DNA from: a virus | Strand: one strand, 5' to 3' | DNA length: 64,000 nucleotides | Virus record (IMG/VR): IMGVR_UViG_3300042558_004148 | Coordinates: 124,001 to 188,000 of that record | Shown: piece by piece, positions 7,161 through 15,900 of the stretch | Layout: each line of letters opens with the position of its first letter | How positions within the stretch are numbered: position 1 is the first letter of the stretch | The notes under the pieces: generated by a model | Seen by the model: the letters and a program-made list of their open reading frames with translations, nothing else | Told to the model about the DNA's origin: nothing | Database searches by the model: none | Translations under genes and position numbers: made by a program

Positions 7161-9446
7161 ATGCCAAATTCAATAAAACATTCAACAACTGGTGATACAC
7201 AGTCATTAAAGAAGGGGAATTTCTTTTTTGGTGTGGGTGACGTTGGTAAGGGACCTTCAAGTTCATCTGGTCACTATAATGGAGTAACGCCGATGTCGGG
7301 TGGATACACCATTTATTCATATAACGTAAATGAAACATCCAAGATAAGCTTTCACACTGCGAACAGCGATCTTGAGCTAATATCATACACCAATATTATA
7401 TCAGGTCAGGGTTTCACTACAGCAGTACAATGTTTAAACTGGTATGCAACTCAAACAAATTATGCGTGTGTTAATAAAAATTACGAAGGAATAATTACTG
7501 ATGGTTTGGTCTTTAATGTTGATGCTGGGTTTATACCATCATATCCAACTAACGGCACTGGCTGGTATGATATATCACATAACGGAAATAATGCAACCCT
7601 TGTAAATGGACCGGCTTTTAGTTCCTTGAATGGCGGGTCTATAGTATTCGATGGAGCTGATGATGTTGTTAGTACTAATCTCGTTCAAACATTTACTAAT
7701 GAGCTTACTGTTGATACCTGGTATAGAGGAACTAAAACAACAAGGAATCACTTATGGAATTTCTACGGTAGTAATCTGAACTGTAATTTTAATGATTCAG
7801 GATATAGTCTTTGGATGTATTGGGAGGGTAACGGAGGTAATAGGATCTGGTGGACCTCTCCAAATTTTACTGACGGTAATATACACCATCTAGTATTTAG
7901 ACATTCGGGAAGCGTCAATCAAATTTATTTGGATGGTCAATTATTAACACCAAACCAAACAGCAGGCACGCAAACATTTTCCGGTGTTGGCGGTAGCGGT
8001 TATGATTTAGCTTCGCTTGGACCATTTGGTGGAAATATATATTCCAATAGAGTTTATAGTAGAGCATTATCATCATCAGAAATATTGCAAAACTACAACG
8101 CAGGATTAGCAAGATTTAACACCGCTAATATCGTAAAAAATAATTTGATGTTAAATCTTGATGCGTCCAATGCTATTTCATATCCAACGACTGGTACGAA
8201 GTGGAATGATTTGAGTGGATATGGAAATGTTGGTACATTAGCAAATGGACCAACATTTAACTCCACAACTAGGTCTATCGTATTTGATGGAGCTGATGAC
8301 TACGTATCAGATGGATCATCAACTTATGATATTACAAATCAATTCACAGTGGAAGTTTTATGTAACCCCACTCAAGAATATAATGGAATGTTTAATTTTG
8401 TAGGTCCTAATGGGTCTGATAGAGGAATGATGGCACATTGGCCTTGGGGTGGTGATTATGGATATTTCGATATCACCAATACTTCTAATGCATTTTTTAG
8501 ATGGTATAAAGCAGGTGCCGGAATATTAAACGTAAGAGCATTATATCACTTTATCTTAAACCCTAACGGTCAGGTGGTGGTAAAACAAAACAATCAGATA
8601 ATGACTCCATCCGGTACAGATACTTTTACTGGGAATGTTTCGCTGGGTTCATATAACACTATAGGTGCGTTTAGTTCAGCACAACTTCCCTGGAAAGGAG
8701 AGATGTCTAAATTTAGGGTCTATAATAGGGCATTAACCGATGCAGAGACTACTCAAAACTACTATGGTTCACCTATAATAACGGATGGTTTAATTATGGC
8801 GTTAGATGCTGGTAATTTCGTGTCTTATCCAGGATCAGGAACTACATGGAAAGATTTAACAACTAATGGTACTAATGGTACCTTAACAAACGGAACCACA
8901 TTTAATAGTTCAGATGGTGGAAGTATCGTGTTTGATGGGACTGACGATTATATGGTTGTACCTACATTTTCTAATAAACCAACAACCGCAATTACTTGCG
9001 AAAGTTGGATAAAACCAACTAAACTAACGGTTTCAGGAACGATAAGGGGCGGTGCGATATCTTCATCTAATAGTATGTATTTAGGTATCATTGATTCAAC
9101 GGATGGCGGTAATACGTTCTCAATGCATTGGGCAAACCAAACTAACAATAGTAGGGTATCTAATTGGAATGGTAGTATACCAAACAATTCTTGGTCTTAC
9201 TTAGTTGGTACTTATGACGGCACTATGGCAAGAGCATATCTTAATGGTGTTGAGATATGGTCAACCCCACAAACAGGTACGATACCCGATGCAACTTATT
9301 ATGTTGGAACTTATGGTGGTAGTGTTGTAGATGGGACTCATAATTTTAATGGACATATCCCAATTGCAAGAATATATAACCGAGCGTTAACCCCACAAGA
9401 AATATCACAAAACTATAATGCAGCCAAATCAAGATTTGGTTTATAA
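7161..9446 (+). CDS. LamG-domain adhesin with three tandem repeats, copy 2
   Basis: A 761-residue protein. Its N-terminal ~110 residues are homologous to those of adhesin 1 (LKKGNFFFGV, GGYTIYSYN, TTAVQCLNWY). Three LamG-like units follow, starting near residues 113, 325 and 545. Each has a LVFNVDAG/LMLNLDAS/LIMALDAG strand, SYPxxGTxWxDL, SIVFDGxDDYV and a closing RVYxRALTxxExxQNY. The repeats probably give multivalent glycan binding on the host surface. The tandem arrangement with copy 1 suggests duplication followed by divergence in repeat number. No signal peptide, as expected for a phage virion protein. Confidence 0.78.
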   Translation: MPNSIKHSTTGDTQSLKKGNFFFGVGDVGKGPSSSSGHYNGVTPMSGGYTIYSYNVNETSKISFHTANSDLELISYTNIISGQGFTTAVQCLNWYATQTNYACVNKNYEGIITDGLVFNVDAGFIPSYPTNGTGWYDISHNGNNATLVNGPAFSSLNGGSIVFDGADDVVSTNLVQTFTNELTVDTWYRGTKTTRNHLWNFYGSNLNCNFNDSGYSLWMYWEGNGGNRIWWTSPNFTDGNIHHLVFRHSGSVNQIYLDGQLLTPNQTAGTQTFSGVGGSGYDLASLGPFGGNIYSNRVYSRALSSSEILQNYNAGLARFNTANIVKNNLMLNLDASNAISYPTTGTKWNDLSGYGNVGTLANGPTFNSTTRSIVFDGADDYVSDGSSTYDITNQFTVEVLCNPTQEYNGMFNFVGPNGSDRGMMAHWPWGGDYGYFDITNTSNAFFRWYKAGAGILNVRALYHFILNPNGQVVVKQNNQIMTPSGTDTFTGNVSLGSYNTIGAFSSAQLPWKGEMSKFRVYNRALTDAETTQNYYGSPIITDGLIMALDAGNFVSYPGSGTTWKDLTTNGTNGTLTNGTTFNSSDGGSIVFDGTDDYMVVPTFSNKPTTAITCESWIKPTKLTVSGTIRGGAISSSNSMYLGIIDSTDGGNTFSMHWANQTNNSRVSNWNGSIPNNSWSYLVGTYDGTMARAYLNGVEIWSTPQTGTIPDATYYVGTYGGSVVDGTHNFNGHIPIARIYNRALTPQEISQNYNAAKSRFGL

Positions 9447-9464
9447 TAAAAAATATATAATAAT

Positions 9465-9743
9465 ATGGAAACACAAGTACAAGAATACGACAACAGAGAA
9501 TTTATGATTTTCAATGTAAGTGAATTGAATGAAATCGATTTCACTCAAGTTTTAGAAACATCAGCAGATACGGTTAGAAAATCTGTGGACCAAACAAAGA
9601 CATTTGTTAAGTGGGATGGTGTAATGCCAGAATGTGTAAGTAACCTAAATACAAAGGAAGGTCCTTATACATATGATGAAATTTTAATAATTTTGGCAAC
9701 ACCGGAATGGACCGATCCAAATCCACCGATGATGACTGCATAA
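9465..9743 (+). CDS. Small partner protein of adhesin 2
   Basis: A 92-residue protein homologous to the small protein after adhesin 1 (FNVSELNEIDFTQV, SVDQTKTFVKWDG, EGPYTYDEIL), with an N-terminal extension and a Pro-rich end. It lies 18 bases after the adhesin, presumably co-transcribed. A fibre chaperone or capping subunit is inferred from the duplicated arrangement only. Confidence 0.6.
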   Translation: METQVQEYDNREFMIFNVSELNEIDFTQVLETSADTVRKSVDQTKTFVKWDGVMPECVSNLNTKEGPYTYDEILIILATPEWTDPNPPMMTA

Positions 9744-9761
9744 TCGACCAAATTATAGTTA

Positions 9762-9770
9762 GATATATAG
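9762..9770 (+). promoter_or_regulatory. GATATATA-class promoter candidate, leaderless spacing
   Basis: GATATATAG ends three bases before the ATG at 9774. GATATA is exactly 6 bases from the ATG, as at three other tagged or small genes, which would place the transcription start at or next to the A of the start codon. Confidence 0.5.
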
Positions 9771-9773
9771 ATC

Positions 9774-10187
9774 ATGAGAAACATCAAGAGTTTTAAAGAC
9801 TATAATCCCAATGATGAATATAGGGTAGATTCAAGGAGGTCATTAGATCTTGATAGGGTAAGAAGAACCAAGGAATATAGAAGATTAATAAATCTTGGAT
9901 TTTCTGAGGAAACATCTGACCAGCAGGCTCTTAATAACACCATGAAGTTCGTAAGAACTAAACATAAGCAGAGGGAGAAGGGTCACAGTGATGTTTTTTA
10001 TACGATACATCCATCCGGAACAGTTAGAAGATATAATCCCATAAAATCCGATGATGTTCCACAGGGTAACGGTAACGATATAAAGAAATATATAATACCA
10101 TTCAGAAAATCATCAGATTATAAAAAGGCTCTAGATTACCTATGGCAATATATAAAGAGAAAAGAAGATAACGAAGACTTTAGATAA
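9774..10187 (+). CDS. Tagged basic protein of unknown function
   Basis: A 137-residue, strongly basic protein. It begins MRNIKSFKDYNPNDE, a copy of the shared N-terminal peptide (F-x-x-Y, then an acidic residue). The body is rich in Arg/Lys/Tyr with alternating charged residues and no known fold motif. Basic charge plus the tag would suit an internal head protein contacting DNA; this is inference. The next gene starts two bases after the stop. Confidence 0.6.
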   Translation: MRNIKSFKDYNPNDEYRVDSRRSLDLDRVRRTKEYRRLINLGFSEETSDQQALNNTMKFVRTKHKQREKGHSDVFYTIHPSGTVRRYNPIKSDDVPQGNGNDIKKYIIPFRKSSDYKKALDYLWQYIKRKEDNEDFR

Positions 10188-10189
10188 CT

Positions 10190-10420
10190 ATGTGCGACTG
10201 TGGAGATCCTAGTATAAATCTAGGCAATATTAAAAAGGATCATTCGAAGGAGATTAGTCAAATACTTAATAAATGGGTATTGGATAACCTTGATCGAAAA
10301 TTACTAATACAGGAACCTATATATGATGGTTACCAAGATATAATAGGTTACATAACTAAAAACGAGAAGGGAAATATAGTCAGAATATTTTCGCATAATA
10401 TAAAAATAATATTAGATTAA
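10190..10420 (+). CDS. Small protein of unknown function
   Basis: A 76-residue protein with an N-terminal MCDCG and a strand-rich remainder (LLIQEPIYDGYQDIIGYITKN, split here by no clear domain). It sits between a tagged protein and a Cys-rich protein with gaps of two bases on each side, so all three are probably translated from one message. Not recognised. Confidence 0.55.
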   Translation: MCDCGDPSINLGNIKKDHSKEISQILNKWVLDNLDRKLLIQEPIYDGYQDIIGYITKNEKGNIVRIFSHNIKIILD

Positions 10421-10422
10421 AT

Positions 10423-10872
10423 ATGGTTTACCCGGATTTTAAGTCACATATAGGAGAATCAAGATGCTTAGTTTGCATGGATGATGAAAAAGATTCGATA
10501 GAAGAGGCACTAAATAGTTGCGATGAATCATGTTATGAGTGTTTAATGGAGTGCATGAATAAATGGCTGAATGAGAATTCTTACTGCGTCGAAAAATGGC
10601 AGCTAAAGGAATATTTAAAAAATAAAGGCTGTGAGATATCCGAAGACATGGACGGGGGTGGATTAGCAACCCTGGGTGATGTTGGCGGGATGGGAAATCC
10701 GGCAACACCAACTAACGATGGAACAAATGCTGGATTTTATAATCCGAATAACGTTGGATCTGGTGATAAATTTCCTTCTCTTACTGTGGGTACTGCAGCA
10801 GCAAACAAGAGAAAGAAAGTCATGAAGAAACTAAAATCATACCTGGAGTTTTCTAATAGAAATAAAAAATGA
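10423..10872 (+). CDS. Cysteine-rich small protein
   Basis: A 149-residue protein. Its N-terminal half holds seven Cys spread over SRCLVCMDDE, SCDESCYECLMECM and SYCVEKW, which could bind metal. Then comes a Gly/Asn/Thr-rich linker and a basic C-terminus ending KKLKSYLEFSNRNKK, which weakly recalls the shared F-x-x-F peptide placed at the C-terminal end. No known family recognised. Confidence 0.5.
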   Translation: MVYPDFKSHIGESRCLVCMDDEKDSIEEALNSCDESCYECLMECMNKWLNENSYCVEKWQLKEYLKNKGCEISEDMDGGGLATLGDVGGMGNPATPTNDGTNAGFYNPNNVGSGDKFPSLTVGTAAANKRKKVMKKLKSYLEFSNRNKK

Positions 10873-10906
10873 CATTTCGTCAATTGGTAAACAATAAAAA
10901 TACCAG

Positions 10907-10933
10907 AAAGGTGACTTTTAGTCATCTTTTTTT
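10907..10933 (+). terminator. Rho-independent terminator
   Basis: AGGTGAC, a TTTTA loop and GTCATCT form a stem with one wobble pair, followed by a run of T. It ends the adhesin-to-Cys-rich-protein unit before hsp20. Confidence 0.75.
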
Positions 10934-10980
10934 GTATGGAGCGATTTTTGAAATAATTATATAAAAAATAATAATAAATT

Positions 10981-11367
10981 ATGAACACAAACCGATTCAG
11001 AACCATCTTCCCGATTATTAATTCGAATAATCTGACTGACTCCATATTGGACTCAATGTTTAATCAGAAACTTGATGATAAAAAATACGAGGTGTCAGAT
11101 AATGAAGATCTTGGATGGTTACTTAAATTACCCCTACCAGGTATAGAAAAGAGCGATATTAATATAGAAACTACAAACAAAAATTCTATTAAGATATCAA
11201 TCATCAACGGTAATACATGGGTTAAAAAATCAGATAGGCTTTTCACGCTACCTGATAACGCTGATAGTAATAATATATCAGCTGATTTTAAAAATGGTGT
11301 ATTGGTTATAGATATTCCTAAGATTAAGATTAAGAATCCAGATTCCAAGAAGATTACAATAAAATAA
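10981..11367 (+). CDS. Hsp20/alpha-crystallin small heat-shock protein
   Basis: A 128-residue protein with the alpha-crystallin core: LGWLLKLPLPGIEKSDINIE, then a short beta sandwich, then the hallmark ADFKNGVLVIDIPK (A-x-x-x-G-V-L). Family members are ATP-independent holdases that keep unfolded proteins soluble. Phage copies are known, for example in cyanophages. It stands alone after a terminator and converges on the amidase gene with a 9-base gap. With the DnaJ at 25 kb it suggests the phage supplements host folding capacity. Confidence 0.85.
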   Translation: MNTNRFRTIFPIINSNNLTDSILDSMFNQKLDDKKYEVSDNEDLGWLLKLPLPGIEKSDINIETTNKNSIKISIINGNTWVKKSDRLFTLPDNADSNNISADFKNGVLVIDIPKIKIKNPDSKKITIK

Positions 11368-11376
11368 TAAGCTATA

Positions 11377-12066
11377 TTATAAGTTTATTAACATCTCTAT
11401 TAATCTGGGACATGGGTAAATATCATCACGATCCATTCTAACATTAGAGTGTGACCATATTCCAGGATAACCCTCAAGAGCTTTTTTATTTATTTCGAAC
11501 GCTAAATTTGCATCGGATAATGAAAGAAGCTCTTTTTTTATTCCCTTAGATAAATCTATATCGAATTTATTACTAAGTTCCAATATAAGTATTCTTAATG
11601 ATTCTATTTGTGAATCCGTGTATGCTTGATAATATAGATTGCCTCTAAATGGATTATCAAGAGTGGTTACTAGACTTTCGTCAATTTCAACTCTACTATT
11701 GGTATAAAATCTGCCCTCTTTGGATCTAATTAGTGGTCCATAGTTGCATAATTCTATAGCTATGCTTTTTTGATTGATGAAGGTGTTATTTTTAGATTTT
11801 ATCCCTAGATGGTGTGACCAATATTTAGGATCGAATGATTCGTATATTTCCCCGTTATATAAATCTGAGGTTCCCATCGAACTTAATCCACCAATAACAT
11901 ATGATTTTGCGCTTCTAACCTTGCTACCACCTGTTGTCTCTTGTCTATCCCACGATTTAATAGTCCAATCGGGTCTATATGCTCCATTGGAGTGGTGAAG
12001 ATATATTGAATCCTTGGGTGTTTGCGTGGCAAAGAATTCGTCTGTTTGTAGGTGCTTTATGTTCAT
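11377..12066 (-). CDS. N-acetylmuramoyl-L-alanine amidase (amidase_2-like)
   Basis: A 229-residue protein on the minus strand. The zinc-site pattern fits the amidase_2 family: IYLHHSNG near residue 22 and GIWSHSNVRMDRDDIYPCP near 207 provide the His ligands and the D-x-x-P end motif; AIELCNYG supplies a core strand. These enzymes cut the MurNAc-L-Ala bond of peptidoglycan. It has no signal peptide or binding domain, so it is either a holin-dependent lysis enzyme or a tail-borne one. A GATATATA box lies 6 bases upstream of the start. A second wall enzyme, the GH19 protein, is at 60 kb. Confidence 0.75.
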   Translation of the reverse strand: MNIKHLQTDEFFATQTPKDSIYLHHSNGAYRPDWTIKSWDRQETTGGSKVRSAKSYVIGGLSSMGTSDLYNGEIYESFDPKYWSHHLGIKSKNNTFINQKSIAIELCNYGPLIRSKEGRFYTNSRVEIDESLVTTLDNPFRGNLYYQAYTDSQIESLRILILELSNKFDIDLSKGIKKELLSLSDANLAFEINKKALEGYPGIWSHSNVRMDRDDIYPCPRLIEMLINL

Positions 12067-12072
12067 ATCAAT

Positions 12073-12080
12073 TATATATC
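12073..12080 (-). promoter_or_regulatory. GATATATA-class promoter candidate for the amidase
   Basis: Minus-strand GATATATA, with GATATA 8 bases before the amidase ATG, giving a near-leaderless arrangement. Confidence 0.5.
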
Positions 12081-12100
12081 AAATGAATATGATAATAATA

Positions 12101-12132
12101 TTTTTTTATTTCGTGGATTTTATCTATTTTTG
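12101..12132 (+). promoter_or_regulatory. Host-type promoter (T7A, 16 bases, TATTTTTG)
   Basis: Seven T plus A at 12101-12108, a 16-base spacer with CG at spacer positions 4-5, then TATTTTTG at 12125-12132, matching the Bacteroidota -7 box TAnnTTTG. The ATG of the glycosylase lies 4 bases further on, so this mRNA may be leaderless. Confidence 0.65.
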
Positions 12133-12136
12133 CTAA

Positions 12137-12529
12137 ATGGAAAGAGAAATTTTAATACAGGAGGAATATCTGGATTCACCATGGAAAATTATGGTTTGTT
12201 GCATATTATTGAATCAAACAAATAATAAACAGGTAAGACCGATTTTAAGCTCCGTATTTGATTTAATTCCAGATCCCATATCTACTATTGGATGTGATCC
12301 TTTGGATCTAGCAGCGGTCATAAAATGTACCGGATTTCAGAATATAAAGGCAAAGAGAATAATACAATTAAGTCAGAAATGGATATCTGGATTTACTGAC
12401 GTTAATGATTTACCTGGTATAGGTGTTTATGGTAGGGAATCCTGGGAAATATTCGTTAATAATAATATTTCAATAACACCAACCGATAAAAAATTAGCTA
12501 GATATATCAGTGATGTAACTGGATGCTAG
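12137..12529 (+). CDS. HhH-GPD DNA glycosylase, MBD4-like
   Basis: A 130-residue protein matching the C-terminal glycosylase domain of MBD4: SPWKIMVCCILLNQT (first helix pair), a helix-hairpin-helix DLPGIGVYGRESWEIF and PTDKKLARYI, which carries the catalytic Asp in the position of MBD4 PxDxKLxxY. The family removes thymine or uracil from mismatches or deaminated CpG. It is short, essentially only the core domain. It is driven by a host-type promoter and converges with the next minus-strand gene, the two stops overlapping by four bases. Substrate in this phage, perhaps deaminated modified cytosine, is inference. Confidence 0.75.
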   Translation: MEREILIQEEYLDSPWKIMVCCILLNQTNNKQVRPILSSVFDLIPDPISTIGCDPLDLAAVIKCTGFQNIKAKRIIQLSQKWISGFTDVNDLPGIGVYGRESWEIFVNNNISITPTDKKLARYISDVTGC

Positions 12530-12831
12530 TTATTTTTTTTCGAACTTTTCTCGTTAAATGCCCCTTTGATATATTCAGCTACATCGGAGCCAGTTTTTTT
12601 ACCTTCCGATAGGAAATTATTAAATTCCTCTGATTTACCTTCGTTGTCTAGAAATTCATGGAAATACGAAGCTTCGTACATTGCATCCACCACTTCCGGT
12701 AAGGGTTGGTGTGCTGGTGTATAATTTCTGGAATTTACTCTTGGTGCATATTCGTTACCTGGAACATCAACGCTACCCGGAGCATCCAGCCATTCATTAA
12801 CACAATCTTTAAAGTTTTTGATATTTTTCAT
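12526..12831 (-). CDS. Tagged protein of unknown function
   Basis: A 101-residue protein beginning MKNIKNFKDCVNEWLD, a copy of the shared N-terminal peptide with F-x-x-C in place of F-x-x-F and an E at the expected position. The middle is Pro/Asn-rich, the end is helical and charged. A GATATATA box lies upstream. Not otherwise recognised; virion cargo is inferred from the tag. Confidence 0.6.
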   Translation of the reverse strand: MKNIKNFKDCVNEWLDAPGSVDVPGNEYAPRVNSRNYTPAHQPLPEVVDAMYEASYFHEFLDNEGKSEEFNNFLSEGKKTGSDVAEYIKGAFNEKSSKKNN

Positions 12832-12837
12832 ATATTT

Positions 12838-12845
12838 TATATATC
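12838..12845 (-). promoter_or_regulatory. GATATATA-class promoter candidate
   Basis: Minus-strand GATATATA, with GATATA 8 bases before the ATG at 12831. Confidence 0.45.
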
Positions 12846-12906
12846 CGTACGGAACATAATTTTATTTCAGGATAAAACATTATAAAGAACCAGAAAAATA
12901 TAGTGA

Positions 12907-14307
12907 ATGATAATTGATATCGAAAACAAAGGATCATATTTAAAAGTCTCTCATTTCGGAGAAGAAGGCGAATTAGCATTTCTTAATGTACCAATAGCTG
13001 AAGATCAAAGATATAATTGGGAAAAGTGCGGTCCAAATGATCCCAAAAGGGATAAGGAATGGACTGATTGGACAGGTTTACCTGTAAGAAAAGCTAAGAC
13101 TGAAAGATACGATAAGTATCGAATGGCTCAGATATTAATAGAAGCACCCGAGGAATTAACTAAGCCATTATGGGAATTTCAAGAGCCTAAGAAATACTTT
13201 GTCGATATTGAGGTTGAGATAACTGAAGACATGGCAGCGGCATTGGATACAGAAAATGCTAGAAATCGTGTTTTATCAATAGGTATAGCTACCGATAAGA
13301 ATAAGATTATAGTTCTTGGATTAGATCCATTGACACCTGAACAACAAGCTAGCATATACAAGAAAACCAACGACTATTTTGCAAAAACTGGTGATACCTG
13401 GACTTTTAAATACAAACAGTTTGAAAGCGAGTATGACATGATGTACACATTCTTTAGAGAGCTTGGACCTAAAATGCCAGTTATAACTGGATGGAACTGG
13501 CTCGGATATGACTGGCCTTATTTAATGAACAGGGCAAAGAGACTTGGTATAGATCCAAAGATTATTTCACCTGGTAATTATTTAATAGGCAAAGCACAGT
13601 TACCTATGCACTTACTTATGTTTGACTACTTGGAAATCTACAAAAAATGGGATCGAGTAATCAAAATAAAGGAAAGTAATAGACTTGATTACGTTGCTGA
13701 AAAAGCAGCAGGATTTAAAAAGGTTGAATATAACGGAACACTTAGAGATTTATACCAATCCAATTTCGAAGACTTTATTTTCTATAACGCTGTCGATTGC
13801 GCACTTGTTCATTACATAGATCAGAAACTTAAAACAATGCAAACTTTCTTTAAGATTGCGATGATCTCGGGGGTGGAGATAAACAGATGTCTTTCACCAG
13901 TATGGTCAACGGAAGTTATGATGCTTAGAAAATTTCTTGATAGGAAACAGGTTTTTGTTGTTGAGAGAAAGGAAGAGGTTCATGTTAAGTTTGCTGGAGG
14001 ATACGTTAAGGAACCAATCAAGGGTCTGCATGAATGGATAGCATGCTACGATTTTGCTTCACTTTACCCTAATGCCATGGTTCAATGGGGGATTTCACCA
14101 GAAATATACAAGGGAAAAAATCTATCAAATCCCAGCGAGGATTGGGTGAAAACTGCATCCGGAGCATATTTTGGATCAGATGAAGAAAATCCAATTCTAA
14201 GAACGATCATTAAAGATCTATACTCCAGAAGGAGAAAAACAAAAGACAGAATGCTTGAGCTGGAGCTGGAAATAGACCAACTAAAAAAAGTTTTAGATAA
14301 AGAATAA
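12907..14307 (+). CDS. 43: Family B DNA polymerase, N-terminal part (exonuclease and palm motif A)
   Basis: A 466-residue protein equal to the first half of a T4 gp43-like polymerase. The proofreading exonuclease motifs are intact: FVDIEVEI (Exo I), TGWNWLGYDWPYL (Exo II) and YNAVDCALVHYID (Exo III). Palm motif A is DFASLYPNAM near residue 383. The protein then stops after a charged helix ending ELEIDQLKKVLDKE. Motifs B and C are absent and are found in a separate gene at 28622-29770. The break lies in the fingers between motifs A and B, so the halves must assemble in trans. The next gene, dUTPase, starts about 100 bases later after its own promoter candidate. Confidence 0.9.
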   Translation: MIIDIENKGSYLKVSHFGEEGELAFLNVPIAEDQRYNWEKCGPNDPKRDKEWTDWTGLPVRKAKTERYDKYRMAQILIEAPEELTKPLWEFQEPKKYFVDIEVEITEDMAAALDTENARNRVLSIGIATDKNKIIVLGLDPLTPEQQASIYKKTNDYFAKTGDTWTFKYKQFESEYDMMYTFFRELGPKMPVITGWNWLGYDWPYLMNRAKRLGIDPKIISPGNYLIGKAQLPMHLLMFDYLEIYKKWDRVIKIKESNRLDYVAEKAAGFKKVEYNGTLRDLYQSNFEDFIFYNAVDCALVHYIDQKLKTMQTFFKIAMISGVEINRCLSPVWSTEVMMLRKFLDRKQVFVVERKEEVHVKFAGGYVKEPIKGLHEWIACYDFASLYPNAMVQWGISPEIYKGKNLSNPSEDWVKTASGAYFGSDEENPILRTIIKDLYSRRRKTKDRMLELELEIDQLKKVLDKE

Positions 14308-14346
14308 AAATTAACGAAGATTGGGTGAGGATAGGAAAAATCAGAT

Positions 14347-14354
14347 GATATATA
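14347..14354 (+). promoter_or_regulatory. GATATATA-class promoter candidate
   Basis: GATATATA 51 bases before the dUTPase ATG. This spacing leaves a leader, unlike the leaderless copies. Confidence 0.4.
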
Positions 14355-14405
14355 AAAACCTGGTGGAGCTAATCTAGACAATAAACCTAGTCAAAAATCA
14401 CAATT

Positions 14406-14885
14406 ATGGCAAATACAGACAATGAATGCAAAGATCTTCTCGTTGAGAATGACTACGTAAAGTCCACAAACCACCTGGATAAATTAATGACCCTTCAGAA
14501 GAGGACACAGGAGGGAGTTTATGGATACGATTTCAGTAACATGACTCTCGGTGAGATTAAAGATTTTTGGCTTTGGAATACCAGAGCTATTGATGATGAG
14601 GTCTCAGAAGCATACGATGCTTTAGGTGGTGTTTCTAATGATGGTGTAAATTCAATAGGAAATGCAGTTTGGAAACCTTGGAAAAGCAATCATAAGAAAG
14701 CTTATGAGATGAAAATCTCTGATCTTTCGGATGATGATCAAAAGGAGCTTAAGATGGAATTGGTTGACATCCAACATTTTATCTTTAATCTTATGATCTC
14801 AGTAGGCATGACAGCGGAGGAGCTTTACAATTACTACATTTCAAAAAACAAGGAGAATATCCGAAGACAAGAAAACAATTACTAA
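14406..14885 (+). CDS. Dimeric dUTPase-like (MazG-fold) pyrophosphatase
   Basis: A 159-residue all-alpha protein with two acidic metal-binding motifs of the dimeric dUTPase/MazG superfamily: DDEVSEAYDALGG near residue 76 and ELVDIQHFIFNLMISVGMTA near 117. These enzymes hydrolyse dUTP to dUMP, supplying thymidylate synthase and keeping uracil out of DNA. Its position directly before nrdB and nrdA fits that role. Other MazG-like specificities cannot be excluded from sequence alone. Confidence 0.7.
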   Translation: MANTDNECKDLLVENDYVKSTNHLDKLMTLQKRTQEGVYGYDFSNMTLGEIKDFWLWNTRAIDDEVSEAYDALGGVSNDGVNSIGNAVWKPWKSNHKKAYEMKISDLSDDDQKELKMELVDIQHFIFNLMISVGMTAEELYNYYISKNKENIRRQENNY

Positions 14886-14894
14886 AAAGAAATA

Positions 14895-15878
14895 ATGGAA
14901 AATTTATACTCGTTACCTGAACCGATATTACAGGAAAATCCAAATAGATTCGTTCTATTCCCTATAGAACATCATGACATATGGAACATGTACAAACAAC
15001 AAGAAGCTTCCATATGGACTGCCGAAGAGATAGATTTAGCTCAGGATCTAAATGACTGGAGAAACAAGCTTACTGATGATGAAAGATATTTTGTTAAGAA
15101 TGTATTAGCTTTCTTTGCGGCATCCGATGGTATAGTTAATGAAAATTTGGCAGAGAATTTTGTTAGCGAGGTTCAATATACGGAGGCTAAATTTTTCTAC
15201 GGATTCCAGATAATGATGGAGAATATACATTCCGAAACATATTCGCTACTTATAGACACATACATTCAGGACAAGGACGAAAAAGACCATCTGTTCAAAG
15301 CTATCGATACAATTGATGCAGTTAAGAAAAAAGCTCAATGGGCTTTAAAATGGATAGATTCCCCACACTTTCAGGAAAGACTAGTAGCATTTGCTGCTGT
15401 TGAGGGTATATTTTTTAGCGGATCTTTCTGCTCTATCTTTTGGCTTAAGAAAAGAGGATTGATGCCTGGATTATCTTTCTCTAATGAACTTATATCTAGA
15501 GACGAAGGTTTACATTGCGATTTTGCTGTGATGTTACATAACAATCACCTAGCAAATAAGGTTTCTGAGGAAAGAATAAAAGAGATTATTACCAGTGCGC
15601 TAGAAATAGAAAAGGAATTCATTACTGAATCGTTGCCAGTTAGACTAATTGGTATGAATTCGGATTTAATGAAACAGTATCTTGAATTTGTTGCTGATAG
15701 ATTACTTGTTGAATTGGGATGCTCCAAGGTCTATAATTCTGAAAATCCATTTGACTTCATGGCAAACATTTCTTTGCAGGGTAAAACAAACTTTTTTGAG
15801 AAAAGAGTTGGAGAATATCAAAAATCTGGTGTTATGAATAAATCGGAGGATGCTTTTGGGTTTGATGCCGAATTTTAA
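14895..15878 (+). CDS. nrdB: Ribonucleotide reductase class I, beta subunit
   Basis: A 327-residue radical-generating subunit. Diiron ligands and radical site are visible: [11 protein letters not shown] (Asp), [12 protein letters not shown] (E-x-x-H and the Tyr at the radical position), [11 protein letters not shown] (Glu) and [11 protein letters not shown] (E-x-x-H). Length matches the family. It forms the active enzyme with NrdA, encoded 22 bases downstream, reducing ribonucleotides to deoxyribonucleotides for phage DNA synthesis. The two genes and dUTPase form one operon. Confidence 0.95.
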   Translation: MENLYSLPEPILQENPNRFVLFPIEHHDIWNMYKQQEASIWTAEEIDLAQDLNDWRNKLTDDERYFVKNVLAFFAASDGIVNENLAENFVSEVQYTEAKFFYGFQIMMENIHSETYSLLIDTYIQDKDEKDHLFKAIDTIDAVKKKAQWALKWIDSPHFQERLVAFAAVEGIFFSGSFCSIFWLKKRGLMPGLSFSNELISRDEGLHCDFAVMLHNNHLANKVSEERIKEIITSALEIEKEFITESLPVRLIGMNSDLMKQYLEFVADRLLVELGCSKVYNSENPFDFMANISLQGKTNFFEKRVGEYQKSGVMNKSEDAFGFDAEF

Positions 15879-15900
15879 AATTAAAAATAATAGATAATAA

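Noticed and set aside
7135-7386. Minus-strand frame of 83 residues across the adhesin 2 start
   Set aside because: Lies inside a clear adhesin frame, Cys/Ser-rich nonsense composition, no promoter.
9774-10872. Operon of a toxin-antitoxin system
   Set aside because: Small adjacent genes suggested it, but no toxin or antitoxin motif is visible and the first gene carries the virion-type tag.
12907-14307. Frameshift or sequencing error truncating the polymerase
   Set aside because: The missing half is present as its own intact gene with its own start 14 kb away, so the split is genuine.
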